This document shows positions 16,792-25,830 of a stretch of 45,097 nt of DNA, in pieces. The DNA is from Desulfobacteraceae bacterium UBA2771 (GTDB taxonomy: Bacteria > Desulfobacterota > Desulfobacteria > Desulfobacterales > Desulfosarcinaceae). A program made the translations under genes and the position numbers. The notes beneath the pieces are model-generated. The model did no database searches. It was given only the letters and a program-made list of their open reading frames with translations, and had not been told where the DNA came from. The stretch is from contig DEIP01000117.1 in NCBI GenBank assembly GCA_002352605.1, positions 1 through 45,097 on the forward strand, given 5' to 3'. Position 1 is the stretch's first letter, and each line of letters begins with the position of its first letter.

Positions 16792-19476
16792 TCAAGATGA
16801 CGACGCGCGTTTGATATGGTTCCTGACGAAATTGAATTCATCCTCTCGAATTTTGACCTGTCCGTTGAGTTTGGCTTCCAGGACCGCTTGCAGCGTTTGG
16901 CCGTATATGGGGCCGGGTAACAGGCCCATCGCCAAGAGATCTTTTCCGGAGACGCTGATGGCGACGTTACGCAGTTGCGTGTGGTACTTGGAAATTCGTT
17001 TTTTAGCCGTTTCGGAGGTGGTGCATATCATCATATAAAGGATGATTTCCGTTTTGAACGCTTTTAGCAGGTTGAATACTTCCGCATTGTTCAAGTTTTT
17101 ATGCTTTTCCAGCCGCATGAGTGGTTTCTGTGCACTGATGCGGGTTTCGCCGAACATATTTGCATGTCGTGGGGCGATGGAAAGGTGCGCGCAAATTCCG
17201 TGCGTGGTTTTCAGATCGCAGTGGCGGATCAATGCCATAAAATAAACGGCCCAACGTTCATAGGTCTCATCGATAAAGAGCAGATCGTGCCAGTCAGTCA
17301 CTTTTTTGGCGGTGTCGAGGAGGTGTTTTAGGTCCTTTTCGATCTTTATCGACGGATGAATGACCCGAAAAAGATCGTAATCAAGCAAACGCAAGATTGT
17401 CGGCGCGGGGTTTTCTTCCTTCATGATCAATTTGAGCTCCGTGTAGACCCGTTTGCCGGAAAGCCGTTTGAAGAAATCCATTTTAACGGCATTGTCGATG
17501 AGGCTGGATGTGAGTTTGCCGATGCTGAAACCAAATCGCTGCTCGAATCTGAGGGCCCGGAACACCCGCGTGGGATCTTCCACGAAGCTCAGGTTGTGCA
17601 GGACACGCAGGAATTTGTCCTTGATGTCTTTCTGGCCGGAGAAAAAATCGATCAGCCTGCCGAATTTTCCCGGGTTGAGTTGAATGGCCAGCGTGTTGAT
17701 TGTGAAATCCCTGCGAAACATGTCCATTTTAATCGAACTCATTTCAACCACCGGCAGTGATGCCGGAAACCGGTAATATTCCATCCGCGCTGAGGCAACG
17801 TCGATTTTAAAACCGTTGGGGAATATGATTACGGAGGTGCCAAATTTTTTATAGGTGTGGATTCTGGCCCCAAATTCCCGGGCGAAGGTCTTGGCGAATG
17901 TGATCCCGTTTCCTTCGATGACCACATCGATATCTTCATTTTTACGATACAGGAACAGATCTCGGACAAAACCACCCACCACGTAAGCACTTAAGTCCAA
18001 CCGGTCGGCGGTTTCTCCCAACTGGATAAGGGTTTCCAAGATGGGTTTGGGAAGGCGTTCCCGTATGAAATTGACCACCACCCGTGCCCGTTTGTTGGAT
18101 GATTTACCGTTCAGCGTCGGGAGTTCGTGGTTTGAGGGCCGATTCTGCTGAACCAGCGTGTTGAGCAGGTCCGTGCGGGTGATGACACCCAACACCTTTC
18201 CGTTTTCAAAAACCGGTAGAATTCGCTGTTTATTCCCGATAATCTTGTCTTGGATCTCCACGAGATCTGCGTCGGGATGTACGTGGGAGATCTCCGAACT
18301 CATGTAATCACGAACCGGAATGGTGTCGAGATCATGAAACAGGGCCTTCTCGATGACCTGTCTGGTGATATAGCCGGTGAAACCAATGGTATCGGGACTG
18401 CTGTCGGCCACGAGCAGGGCATTGATGTTGTAACGGGTCAGCAGGGCCTTGGCTTCCCGGCAGGTCACGGCCTGATTGATCATGATGGCCGGTGAAGACA
18501 TCAAGTGCCGGGCCAGGCGTCTGGGATCGATCTTGGCGTATAAGGCCTCAAAGAGCAGCTGCTCAGTCTGCGCGATGGTTTTTCCCTTGACGGTTGCTGC
18601 AGCGGCGGATGGGTGTCCTCCACCACCAAGTTGATCCAGAATATCCCCGACGTCCACATCGTCCGTTCGGCTTCTGGCCACGACGTAAACCTTGTTCTCC
18701 ATCAGCGCCAGGGCAAAAATAGCATTGATGTTCTCCATTTTTGCCATTTTCTGGACCAGGAAAGAAAAATCGGGGAAATAGTTATCCGTGGTTACACCGG
18801 TCAACGCGATCTCAACCCCGTTGATGGTATAGTGTCTCAACGCTTGAATCATATCGTTGAGCAATCCGATCTGTTCGGGATTAAACTCCCGGGTAATCAT
18901 GCTTGAAATGACATTCAGATTGGCACCCTTTGAAAGCAGATACGCGGCCGCCTTGAAGTCATGCTCCGTCGTTGAAGGGAAGGTGAAGGACCCGGTGTCC
19001 TCATAGATTCCCAGGCACATGATGGTGGCTTCTTCAGGCGTGATGGGGATATTTTTCTGCCGGAGAATACCCGACAAGATCGTCACCGTTGCACCCGTCA
19101 GCATATGATATTCTTGGTCGGCGGGAATATCATCGTCTTTTTTCGGGTGGTGATCATAAATATGGATTTCCAGTCCGGGATTGTCCAAAATCCGGACGAG
19201 GTCGCCAATCCGGTTTCGCCGCTTGGTGTCAACCAAGACCAGTCTAGTAACTGCTGAAAAGTCGATTTTCCTCAGTTCGGCAATATTGAAAAGATAGACC
19301 ATGGACTGGATGAAAAAATTTCTCAGGTTTTTTTCCTGGGAACCGGGGAATACCACCAGCGCATCGGGATATAGCTTTTGTGCGGCCAGCATCGATGCCA
19401 TGGCATCGAAATCCGAATTCACATGGCTGGTGATAATGGTCAGAGAGCTACTTTTTTGTGGGTTTTTGTCGATCAT
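16792..19476 (-). CDS. DHH/DHHA1 - tandem CBS - tRNA nucleotidyltransferase fusion
   Basis: An 894-residue multidomain protein. About 1-330: DHH phosphoesterase domain with SHVNSDFDAMAS, the DHH motif IYDHHPKK and a DHHA1 glycine loop (GGGGHPSAAAAT), as in nanoRNase/RecJ-like enzymes. About 335-460: two CBS domains that probably bind adenine nucleotides. About 480-894: class II poly(A) polymerase/CCA-adding head with VVGGFVRD, the catalytic EDIDVVIEG and RRDFTINTLA, then the RNA-binding helices. This architecture occurs in Desulfobacterota and Aquificae relatives, where the nucleotidyltransferase may be CCA-, CC- or A-adding; sequence alone does not say which. It probably maintains tRNA 3' ends, with the DHH part trimming RNA and CBS sensing energy charge (inference). 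It is upstream of trpS. Confidence 0.9.
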   Translation of the reverse strand: MIDKNPQKSSSLTIITSHVNSDFDAMASMLAAQKLYPDALVVFPGSQEKNLRNFFIQSMVYLFNIAELRKIDFSAVTRLVLVDTKRRNRIGDLVRILDNPGLEIHIYDHHPKKDDDIPADQEYHMLTGATVTILSGILRQKNIPITPEEATIMCLGIYEDTGSFTFPSTTEHDFKAAAYLLSKGANLNVISSMITREFNPEQIGLLNDMIQALRHYTINGVEIALTGVTTDNYFPDFSFLVQKMAKMENINAIFALALMENKVYVVARSRTDDVDVGDILDQLGGGGHPSAAAATVKGKTIAQTEQLLFEALYAKIDPRRLARHLMSSPAIMINQAVTCREAKALLTRYNINALLVADSSPDTIGFTGYITRQVIEKALFHDLDTIPVRDYMSSEISHVHPDADLVEIQDKIIGNKQRILPVFENGKVLGVITRTDLLNTLVQQNRPSNHELPTLNGKSSNKRARVVVNFIRERLPKPILETLIQLGETADRLDLSAYVVGGFVRDLFLYRKNEDIDVVIEGNGITFAKTFAREFGARIHTYKKFGTSVIIFPNGFKIDVASARMEYYRFPASLPVVEMSSIKMDMFRRDFTINTLAIQLNPGKFGRLIDFFSGQKDIKDKFLRVLHNLSFVEDPTRVFRALRFEQRFGFSIGKLTSSLIDNAVKMDFFKRLSGKRVYTELKLIMKEENPAPTILRLLDYDLFRVIHPSIKIEKDLKHLLDTAKKVTDWHDLLFIDETYERWAVYFMALIRHCDLKTTHGICAHLSIAPRHANMFGETRISAQKPLMRLEKHKNLNNAEVFNLLKAFKTEIILYMMICTTSETAKKRISKYHTQLRNVAISVSGKDLLAMGLLPGPIYGQTLQAVLEAKLNGQVKIREDEFNFVRNHIKRASSS

Positions 19477-19701
19477 CGCCTAACGCAAGTCTGAGTTCAA
19501 TTCCAAGGTTGTAGCCATGCAACGCAAAGGAAAACAGATGAATATTGAGTTGTTGGTTCCGTTTTTGCAGCCCAATTGAGCCGTGCCTTTACTTTTCCAA
19601 GGCAGGGGGGGATGGCCGTCAAAACCTTGATATTCAATAAGTTATTGCTGTTACAAGTCGTTTGTGGTAGCCGGCGGCAACTGATTTTAAGGATAAAGAA
19701 A

Positions 19702-20649
19702 ATGGGCAACGATTGCACTTTTACATACAAGACCCTGTTTGGGCCCGTTCCTTCCAGACGCTTGGGTATTTCTCTCGGTGTGGATCTCATGCGCCATAAA
19801 ACCTGCAGCCTGGATTGCGTATATTGTGAATGCGGCGCAACGACCCACCTGACCCTGAAAAGAAAAGAATACGTCTCCGTGGATCGGGTGAAAAATGAAT
19901 TGCTCGCCTACCTTTCCCGAAATGAGAAAATTGACTATATCACCTTTTCCGGATCCGGGGAACCCACATTAAACGAGGGAATTGGCGACGTGATCCAATT
20001 TCTCAAAGCCGATTATCCCAAATATAAAGTGGCCTTGCTTACCAACAGTACGCTTCTCGACCAACAAGCGGTGAGACGCCAGATAAAGGATGCCGATGTG
20101 GTCATGGCTTCTTTGGACACCGCGACCGAGGCGCAATTCCGACGGATTTGCCGTCCCCATCCCAATCTTGATCTCAAGGCGCTAATTGATGGCATTACCA
20201 CATTCAGGAAAATGTTTGGCGGTCGGTTGTTAATGGAGTATTTCGTCGTTAATGGTTGCAATGATTCTTTGGAGGAACTGATCCAACTGAAAAAAATACT
20301 AAAGCGCATTGATGCCGACGGTGTTCTCCTGAACACATTAGACCGGCCGGGCACGGAAGTCTGGGTGCAACCGGTTGGACGGAATCGGATTAAAAAAATT
20401 TCAGATTTTCTTGAAGGTGCCGAAATTGTCCAATATACGTCCGTTGAGCCAGAAATGGCTATGCGGCATGAAGACCTGATGGCGCGCCTGGTTTCAACTA
20501 TTCGAAGACGCCCTTATACGGCCCGGGATGTGTCGCGGATCATTGGGCTCGATGTTGAAACGGTACAGCCTGTTTTGGATCGATTGGTCGCGTCCAAACA
20601 ACTGACCGTGAAACAGGGGGATCGGGGCCTTTTCTACCTGGCTTCGTAA
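19702..20649 (+). CDS. Radical SAM protein with C-terminal winged helix
   Basis: The start at 19702 has AAGGA 9 nt upstream and gives 315 residues. Longer versions (19576, 19612) add unrelated sequence. The family block FGPVPSRRLGISLGVD is followed by the radical SAM cluster motif C-x3-C-x2-C (CSLDCVYCECG). A SAM-binding GSGEPTLN and a TIM-barrel core follow, up to about residue 235. The last ~60 residues form a predicted winged helix (YTARDVSRIIGLDVETVQPV). It resembles COG0731-like Fe-S oxidoreductases of unknown substrate. It stands alone, divergent from the DHH fusion gene and 81 nt before pilC. Confidence 0.85.
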   Translation: MGNDCTFTYKTLFGPVPSRRLGISLGVDLMRHKTCSLDCVYCECGATTHLTLKRKEYVSVDRVKNELLAYLSRNEKIDYITFSGSGEPTLNEGIGDVIQFLKADYPKYKVALLTNSTLLDQQAVRRQIKDADVVMASLDTATEAQFRRICRPHPNLDLKALIDGITTFRKMFGGRLLMEYFVVNGCNDSLEELIQLKKILKRIDADGVLLNTLDRPGTEVWVQPVGRNRIKKISDFLEGAEIVQYTSVEPEMAMRHEDLMARLVSTIRRRPYTARDVSRIIGLDVETVQPVLDRLVASKQLTVKQGDRGLFYLAS

Positions 20650-20730
20650 ACCGGGCAACCGAATGTAAATTATTCGTCATCATATCGTACGTAAGTGGCA
20701 ACTGTTCATTTATGGACATAGGGGGATGCA

Positions 20731-21936
20731 ATGCCGATTTTTTTGTGGGAAGGGAAGAACAGGAACAATATCGTTCAGAAGGGTGAGATGGAAGCATCAA
20801 GCGACGATGTGGTCCGTTCCAATCTTAACAGACTCCGAATAATACCGACCAAAATTAAGAAAAAACCGAAAGATCTTTTCGAAAATGTCGCTTTTCTTCA
20901 GCCGAAGGTAACCCAGAAGGACGTTATCTTATTTTGCCGGCAGTTTTCGACGATGATTGATGCGGGACTTCCCATTATTCAATGCATGGATATTTTGTAT
21001 GCTCAACAGGAAAACGCCACCTTCAAGAAGATGCTGAAAAAAATTAAGGAACAGGTGGAAAGTGGCTCAACACTGGCTGACGCATTAAAGAAGTACCCCA
21101 AACAGTTTGATGACCTGTTCGTGAATATGGTTGCCGCCGGTGAGGCCGGGGGTATCCTCGACACCATCTTAAGGCGGTTATCCGCATACATGGAAAAGGC
21201 GGCAAAACTGAAAAGCCAGGTCAAAGGGGCCATGACCTACCCGGTTGTGACACTGATCATCGCTGTTCTGGTTGTTGCGGTCATTCTGGTTTTCGTTATT
21301 CCCGTATTCCAGGAGATGTTTGCCGATATGGGGGGGACACTCCCGACACCCACTCTGGTTGTTGTTGCCATGAGTGACTTTGTGAAATCGAAGGTTCACT
21401 GGATGATCATCGGTCTTATTCTATTTATTTTCGCCTTTAAAAAATATTATGCGACCGAAAAAGGCCGCAGAGTTGCCGATGCAACGTTGCTTAAAATGCC
21501 CGTATTCGGCATTCTGGTTCGCAAAGTGGCCGTTGCCAAGTTTACCCGTACCATGGGAACCATGTTGTCCAGCGGCGTAGCGATCCTGGAAGCCTTGGAT
21601 ATCGTCGCCAAAACATCAGGAAATAAATCCATTGAAAGGGCAATCTATTCGGTAAGAAGCGGTATTTCCGAGGGCCGTACCATGGCGGATCCACTGGCTG
21701 AAAGCGGGGTTTTCCCATCCATGGTGTGCCAGATGATCTCCGTTGGGGAATCCACCGGCGCCCTTGACGCCATGCTCCAAAAAATTGCTGATTTTTACGA
21801 AGAGGAGGTCGACCAGGCCGTCGACAATTTAACGTCGTTGATTGAACCCTTCATGCTCGTTTTTTTAGGCGTGGTAATCGGCGGTCTCGTCATTTCCATG
21901 TATCTGCCTATTTTCAAAATGGCTGGAAATATTTGA
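20731..21936 (+). CDS. pilC: Type IV pilus inner-membrane platform protein PilC (T2SS F family)
   Basis: Platform protein of type IV pili. The 401-residue protein has two T2SSF repeats, the first with FCRQFSTMIDAGLPIIQCMD and the second with FTRTMGTMLSSGVAILEALD. It also has three strongly hydrophobic segments (around VTLIIAVLVVAVILVFVIPV, the middle and the C-terminus). The SD GGGGGA precedes ATG 20731. The pilB, pilT and pilin genes normally nearby are not in the window; a PilS-like kinase follows. A second-messenger riboswitch and surface-protein gene lie downstream. Confidence 0.94.
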   Translation: MPIFLWEGKNRNNIVQKGEMEASSDDVVRSNLNRLRIIPTKIKKKPKDLFENVAFLQPKVTQKDVILFCRQFSTMIDAGLPIIQCMDILYAQQENATFKKMLKKIKEQVESGSTLADALKKYPKQFDDLFVNMVAAGEAGGILDTILRRLSAYMEKAAKLKSQVKGAMTYPVVTLIIAVLVVAVILVFVIPVFQEMFADMGGTLPTPTLVVVAMSDFVKSKVHWMIIGLILFIFAFKKYYATEKGRRVADATLLKMPVFGILVRKVAVAKFTRTMGTMLSSGVAILEALDIVAKTSGNKSIERAIYSVRSGISEGRTMADPLAESGVFPSMVCQMISVGESTGALDAMLQKIADFYEEEVDQAVDNLTSLIEPFMLVFLGVVIGGLVISMYLPIFKMAGNI

Positions 21937-22019
21937 TCGTCGGGGGGGGGGGTAAAACGGTATTTGAAAATGGCACATGAAAGACCGATTGTGGATTCGA
22001 TCCGCCGCTCGGGTACGAT

Positions 22020-23387
22020 GTGTGGCTGAATATTCATAAACTCCGGCAGTTATTACCTTCTGCCTTGTTTGGATTATTGACCAATTACCGGTTCGACAAA
22101 GAGATGGTTAACCAAAAAGTCAGATGGCTGATGTCCATTCGGCTGCTTTTTGCCTTTTTGATGATGGGGTCAACCGTTGCCTACCAGATTGGCAATCAGG
22201 TATACGCCTTGGAAACACCCATCGTCTTCCTGTACGGACTGTCGGGAATGATTGTATTTTTGTCTGCCGGCTACACCGTTCTGCTGTCCATCATTAAGCG
22301 TTACCAACACCGCCTTATATGTGTTCAGATTGTTATCGATGCATTGTGTGTTACCCTGATCGTTCTTGTGACCGGTGCCTATTCCAGTGTATTTTCATTT
22401 TTATACCTCGTGATTGTTATTTATTCCAGTGTATTTGTTTATAAGCGAGGCAGTCTTTTGGTGGCAACATTCTGCAGTGTTCAGTTCATCGCACTGCTGA
22501 CACTTCAATTTAATGGCTACCTTGACCCATATGACTTTGCCGGCACCATTGTCGGTTCCACCATCACTATTGTTCAGATCTTTCAAAAATGCGCCATTCT
22601 GACGGCTGCCTGCTTTTCAGTTGCATGTCTAAGTGGTTATCTTGCCGACCAGGAGCGACAGTCCAAGAGTGAACTGGTGGCCATCCAAGCGCACCTTGAC
22701 CGGGTTCAAAGCCTGGCGCAGATCGGTGAGATGGCCGCCGGATTGGCACATGAAATCAAAAATCCGCTGGCCTCGATATCAGGTGCCATACAGATTCTTA
22801 ATCGCGAAATAAAAAACGACAAGGACAACATGCGCTTGATGCACATTGTCCTCAGAGAAACTGGCCGATTGGGTAGCCTGGTCAATAATTTCCTTAATTT
22901 TGCCAGGCCTTCTGCGGGTCAGGTCAAATCTGTGGCTATTCATGATGCCCTGACTGAGGTTGTCGCCCTATTTGAAAAAGACAGGTCATTGGGTGAACGG
23001 GTCAGAATAGAGTTGGATTTAATTACAAATGCACATATTGAAATTGATCCATCACAGCTTCGTCAGGTTGTCTGGAATCTTTTGTTAAATGCCGCTGAAT
23101 CAATCGATAGCCAAGGTATAATAAGGATATCCGTAAAGAAACTGAAGAACGATCGGATTATGGTTGAAATTGCCGATGATGGCTGTGGCATGAATGAACA
23201 AACGATAAGGTCCATTTTCAATCCATTTTTTACGACAAAAGCCAAGGGTACCGGCCTTGGCCTTTCTATTGTGTATCGCATTCTGGAAACATATGACTGC
23301 CGCATGGATGTACAAAGCAAGCCCGGCCTGGGCAGTGTTTTTGCCCTGTATTTCAAAATGTCTGATCCTACCAAAAAGCCGAAATAA
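22020..23387 (+). CDS. pilS: PilS-like membrane sensor histidine kinase
   Basis: About residues 38-205 hold roughly six hydrophobic segments with no obvious periplasmic sensing domain, as in PilS. HisKA has its phospho-acceptor His244 (GEMAAGLAHEIKNPLAS). The HATPase_c boxes are N (WNLLLNAAES), G1 (IADDGCGM), F (FNPFFTTK) and G2 (GTGLGLSI). The start is probably GTG 22020, since the frame closes at a TGA just upstream and no ATG is available before residue 29; the SD is weak. It lies 83 nt after pilC. In pseudomonads PilS works with PilR to control pilin; no response regulator follows here. The kinase call is sure, the PilS name is from membrane layout and position. Confidence 0.82.
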   Translation: MWLNIHKLRQLLPSALFGLLTNYRFDKEMVNQKVRWLMSIRLLFAFLMMGSTVAYQIGNQVYALETPIVFLYGLSGMIVFLSAGYTVLLSIIKRYQHRLICVQIVIDALCVTLIVLVTGAYSSVFSFLYLVIVIYSSVFVYKRGSLLVATFCSVQFIALLTLQFNGYLDPYDFAGTIVGSTITIVQIFQKCAILTAACFSVACLSGYLADQERQSKSELVAIQAHLDRVQSLAQIGEMAAGLAHEIKNPLASISGAIQILNREIKNDKDNMRLMHIVLRETGRLGSLVNNFLNFARPSAGQVKSVAIHDALTEVVALFEKDRSLGERVRIELDLITNAHIEIDPSQLRQVVWNLLLNAAESIDSQGIIRISVKKLKNDRIMVEIADDGCGMNEQTIRSIFNPFFTTKAKGTGLGLSIVYRILETYDCRMDVQSKPGLGSVFALYFKMSDPTKKPK

Positions 23388-23534
23388 TATTTTATTCCGA
23401 GGCTCTATCCTGTATGTATTCGTGCACGATCACATCGCAATCAATTGGGCACTTTTAAATACATTCTCTGCGAAGCGATTTTATTTCTGCTAAATTATTC
23501 AATTACCAAAACAAGTTGAATCGGTAAAGTTTTA

Positions 23535-23563
23535 AATTAGTATTAAATACAGTCTGTTATAAT
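23535..23563 (+). promoter_or_regulatory. Possible sigma-70 promoter for the riboswitch transcript
   Basis: A perfect TATAAT at 23558-23563 lies in an AT-rich stretch about 90 nt before the aptamer. The -35 region at the right distance (AATTAG, 23535-23540) is poor, so recognition would depend on the -10 and AT-rich upstream DNA. It is the best candidate in the 420-nt gap after pilS, which holds no gene. Confidence 0.4.
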
Positions 23564-23653
23564 CTTTCTGCACGTTTCCGGCTTTTAATATAATTATTTT
23601 TCCGAATGGTACATTCTATGCTTAAACGTTGTTGACGTTTTTTGAAAAGTTGA

Positions 23654-23748
23654 TTGCTCGATAAAGGCAAAGCATCCGAAAGGGTGTGACGCAAAGCCGA
23701 CGGCCTAAAACCAGAAAATCTGGAAATGGCGGCAGGGCTGCCGAGCGA
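23654..23748 (+). promoter_or_regulatory. GEMM-I riboswitch aptamer (cyclic-di-GMP-I family)
   Basis: The sequence follows the GEMM-I consensus. P1 pairs 23654-23660 (TTGCTCG) with 23742-23748. The conserved AAAGGCAAAGC precedes the P2 hairpin CATCC-GAAA-GGGTG with its GNRA-type tetraloop. Then come the invariant GACGCAAAGCC, CGGCCTAAAACC (tetraloop-receptor side) and the closing GGCAGGGCTGCCGAGC. By ungapped alignment to the Vibrio Vc2 aptamer the ligand-contact position G20 is G, which favours c-di-GMP. The related cGAMP-sensing subclass cannot be excluded by eye. It lies 61 nt before the start of the surface-protein gene. Confidence 0.9.
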
Positions 23749-23753
23749 ACACA

Positions 23754-23805
23754 GCATCTCTCAAATCCGCTGATGGTCGCACGGTATTTCAATTTTGGGA
23801 GATGC
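23754..23805 (+). promoter_or_regulatory. Expression platform: 12-bp helix hiding the Shine-Dalgarno
   Basis: Bases 23754-23765 (GCATCTCTCAAA) pair without a gap with 23794-23805 (TTTGGGAGATGC), 12 pairs including one G-U. The right arm contains the SD GGGAG (23797-23801) of ATG 23809. No U-run follows, so this is a translational rather than termination switch. GCATC of the left arm also occurs in the aptamer P2 5' strand (23672-23676), which could offer a competing pairing for the same SD. Confidence 0.75.
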
Positions 23806-23808
23806 ATT

Positions 23809-25707
23809 ATGAAACGATTCACCCGGTCCTATCTGAAGGTTTTATTCACTACCATTGCAATCAGTGCGATTACCGCCACATGTGCATTCAGTGCCAATGT
23901 ATCACTGCGCTGGGATGCCAACGTTCCGGCCCCTGAAGGATACCGTGTTTTCGTTCGGGAAGGCAGCCAAAGTTACAAATACGATCATCCCATCTGGGAA
24001 GGTAGCCTCACCACGTGTACGCTGATCGGTCTCAACGAAGGGGTCACCTATCATTTTATTGTTCGCGCCTTTGACGATGATCTTGAAAGTGCCGACTCTG
24101 AAGAAGTTTCCTACACACCTGAATTCGTGGTTGACAACTTGGCGCCCACGGCTGATGCCGGACAGAACCAGTCAGTTCTTGAAGGGGCATCGGTTACCCT
24201 CGATGGATCCGGTTCCAGCGACGCCGACGGCACCATTACCCTTTACCAATGGGTGCAGACCGCCGGCACCGGGATAACCATCAATAATGCCAATGGGCCA
24301 TATGCATCGTTTACCGCCCCTGTTGTCGGACTCCATGGTGATGCCTTAACTTTCAGGCTGACGATTACCGATAATGACGGAAGCACATCGGTTTCCGATA
24401 CCACCGTCAGCGTGCTAAAGTCTTCGGGTACCGATAGGGACAATGACCAGGTGCCTGATGTGCTGGATCTCTTCCCCGACGATTCCTCCGAATGGGCGGA
24501 CAATGACCGTGACGGAACCGGCGATAATCAAGATCCGGACGATGACAACGATGGAATGACCGATGCCTGGGAAATCGATAGTGGGCTCGATCCGCTTACC
24601 AATGATGCCGATCAGGATACGGATGGTGATGGCGTGACCAACCTGGAAGAATACCAGTGCGGTACCGATCCAACGGCCGTCCCGGACAACCACGCACCGG
24701 ATGCGCCGATCATCGATTCACTCGTTCAGACCGACCAGGTCGAGCTCACCCCCGTGCTTGTCTCCGGGGCATATTTCGATGCCGACAATGATGATCATTC
24801 CCAATCGCAGTGGCAGATCAGTACCGAAGCCGATTTTTCAATGCTGGTCCTGAATGATTCCAGCCATACCCAACTTACCACATACACGGTCGGCGAAATG
24901 GTGCTCGATACCGATACGCTTTATTACTGGCGCGTGAAGTTCATCGATGATAGAAATGGCGCCTCGGATTGGTCTCAAACGGCTACATTTACCACCATCG
25001 CTGCAGACCAATCGGATGATGCGGACATCAATGGCATTCCGGACGAGCAGGAGGTCGGCGTATCCGTGGATGTCAACGAAAACGGAATCCCCGATAACCT
25101 CGAAGATACGATCATGACGGTCAATACCGTCGAGGGACAATCGGTTGTCGGTGTCGAAGCCATTTCCGATAATGTCAGCTTGGTTTCGATTAAATCACTG
25201 CCCACTGATACTTTAGCGGACCAATCGGTGAAAATGGGATTCGGCCTGGTCGGTTTTAAATTGTATCTGCAAGATGGAATCAAAACCGCCACCGTTAAAA
25301 TTCATTTCTCCAAAAAGGTCAGCAAGGATGCGAAATTGTATAAGTACATGACCGATGGTGGCTGGGCGGTATACGAAAATGCTGTGTTCGCGCCCAATGG
25401 AAAAAGTGTTACCTTGCGCTTGGAAGATGGTGGTGTGGGCGATGAGGACGGCGTTGAAAATGGTGTCATCGTCGATCCATCCGGCATTTCAGGGTTGGAT
25501 TCCTTGTCCTCCGATAGTGATGCGGTCCCGACGGGGGCGGATGCCGCCGGTGGTTCGGGGGGTGGCGGTGGCTGCTTTATCTCGGCCGGAACGCACGATC
25601 CGGGTATGTCTGATTCCCCCTTTTCAGAGGCTGCCATGATGATGGTGATGATGGTCTCGGGAATTGTTCTTGCCGTGGCGTGTCCGGTCAAAAAAAATAT
25701 TGAGTAG
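23809..25707 (+). CDS. Secreted multidomain surface protein: FN3, PKD-like, TSP3-type repeats, choice-of-anchor U, C-terminal anchor
   Basis: The 632-residue product starts at ATG 23809 (SD GGGAG, 7 nt). A signal peptide ends near CAFSA. Then come an FN3-like domain (about 30-103), a PKD/REJ-like domain (about 110-205, PTADAGQNQSVLEGASVTLD), Asp-rich calcium-binding TSP3-type repeats (about 208-300, DRDGTGDNQDPDDDNDGMTD), and a second FN3-like domain. A short EF/TSP3-like piece and a choice-of-anchor U domain (LEDGGVGDEDGVENGVIVDP) follow. The end is a GGSGGGGGCF linker, a hydrophobic Met-rich helix and a basic tail, the layout of a C-terminal sorting/anchoring signal. It is probably exported and held at the cell surface, for adhesion or matrix. 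Partner unknown; expression probably follows the upstream riboswitch. Confidence 0.88.
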   Translation: MKRFTRSYLKVLFTTIAISAITATCAFSANVSLRWDANVPAPEGYRVFVREGSQSYKYDHPIWEGSLTTCTLIGLNEGVTYHFIVRAFDDDLESADSEEVSYTPEFVVDNLAPTADAGQNQSVLEGASVTLDGSGSSDADGTITLYQWVQTAGTGITINNANGPYASFTAPVVGLHGDALTFRLTITDNDGSTSVSDTTVSVLKSSGTDRDNDQVPDVLDLFPDDSSEWADNDRDGTGDNQDPDDDNDGMTDAWEIDSGLDPLTNDADQDTDGDGVTNLEEYQCGTDPTAVPDNHAPDAPIIDSLVQTDQVELTPVLVSGAYFDADNDDHSQSQWQISTEADFSMLVLNDSSHTQLTTYTVGEMVLDTDTLYYWRVKFIDDRNGASDWSQTATFTTIAADQSDDADINGIPDEQEVGVSVDVNENGIPDNLEDTIMTVNTVEGQSVVGVEAISDNVSLVSIKSLPTDTLADQSVKMGFGLVGFKLYLQDGIKTATVKIHFSKKVSKDAKLYKYMTDGGWAVYENAVFAPNGKSVTLRLEDGGVGDEDGVENGVIVDPSGISGLDSLSSDSDAVPTGADAAGGSGGGGGCFISAGTHDPGMSDSPFSEAAMMMVMMVSGIVLAVACPVKKNIE

Positions 25708-25759
25708 ATGCCAGAACGGGTTCTGAAAAGAATCTGGAAGTCACAACCATTTAAAAAAA

Positions 25760-25795
25760 GATACCCCTGACGCGGATACCGTCGTCAGGGGTATC
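25760..25795 (-). terminator. Strong intrinsic terminator between surface-protein gene and lpxB
   Basis: Perfect 13-bp stem GATACCCCTGACG / CGTCAGGGGTATC with a 10-nt loop. On the minus strand it is followed by TTTTTTT, ending the lpx operon; on the plus strand by TCATTTTATT, which may also end the surface-protein transcript. Confidence 0.92.
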
Positions 25796-25830
25796 TCATT
25801 TTATTAATGGTGGTCGGATGGCTTGATCCC

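Noticed and set aside
23686..23808. Longer start of the surface-protein gene within the open frame
   Set aside because: It would begin inside the riboswitch aptamer and put a non-signal-like sequence before a good signal peptide; ATG 23809 has a proper SD.
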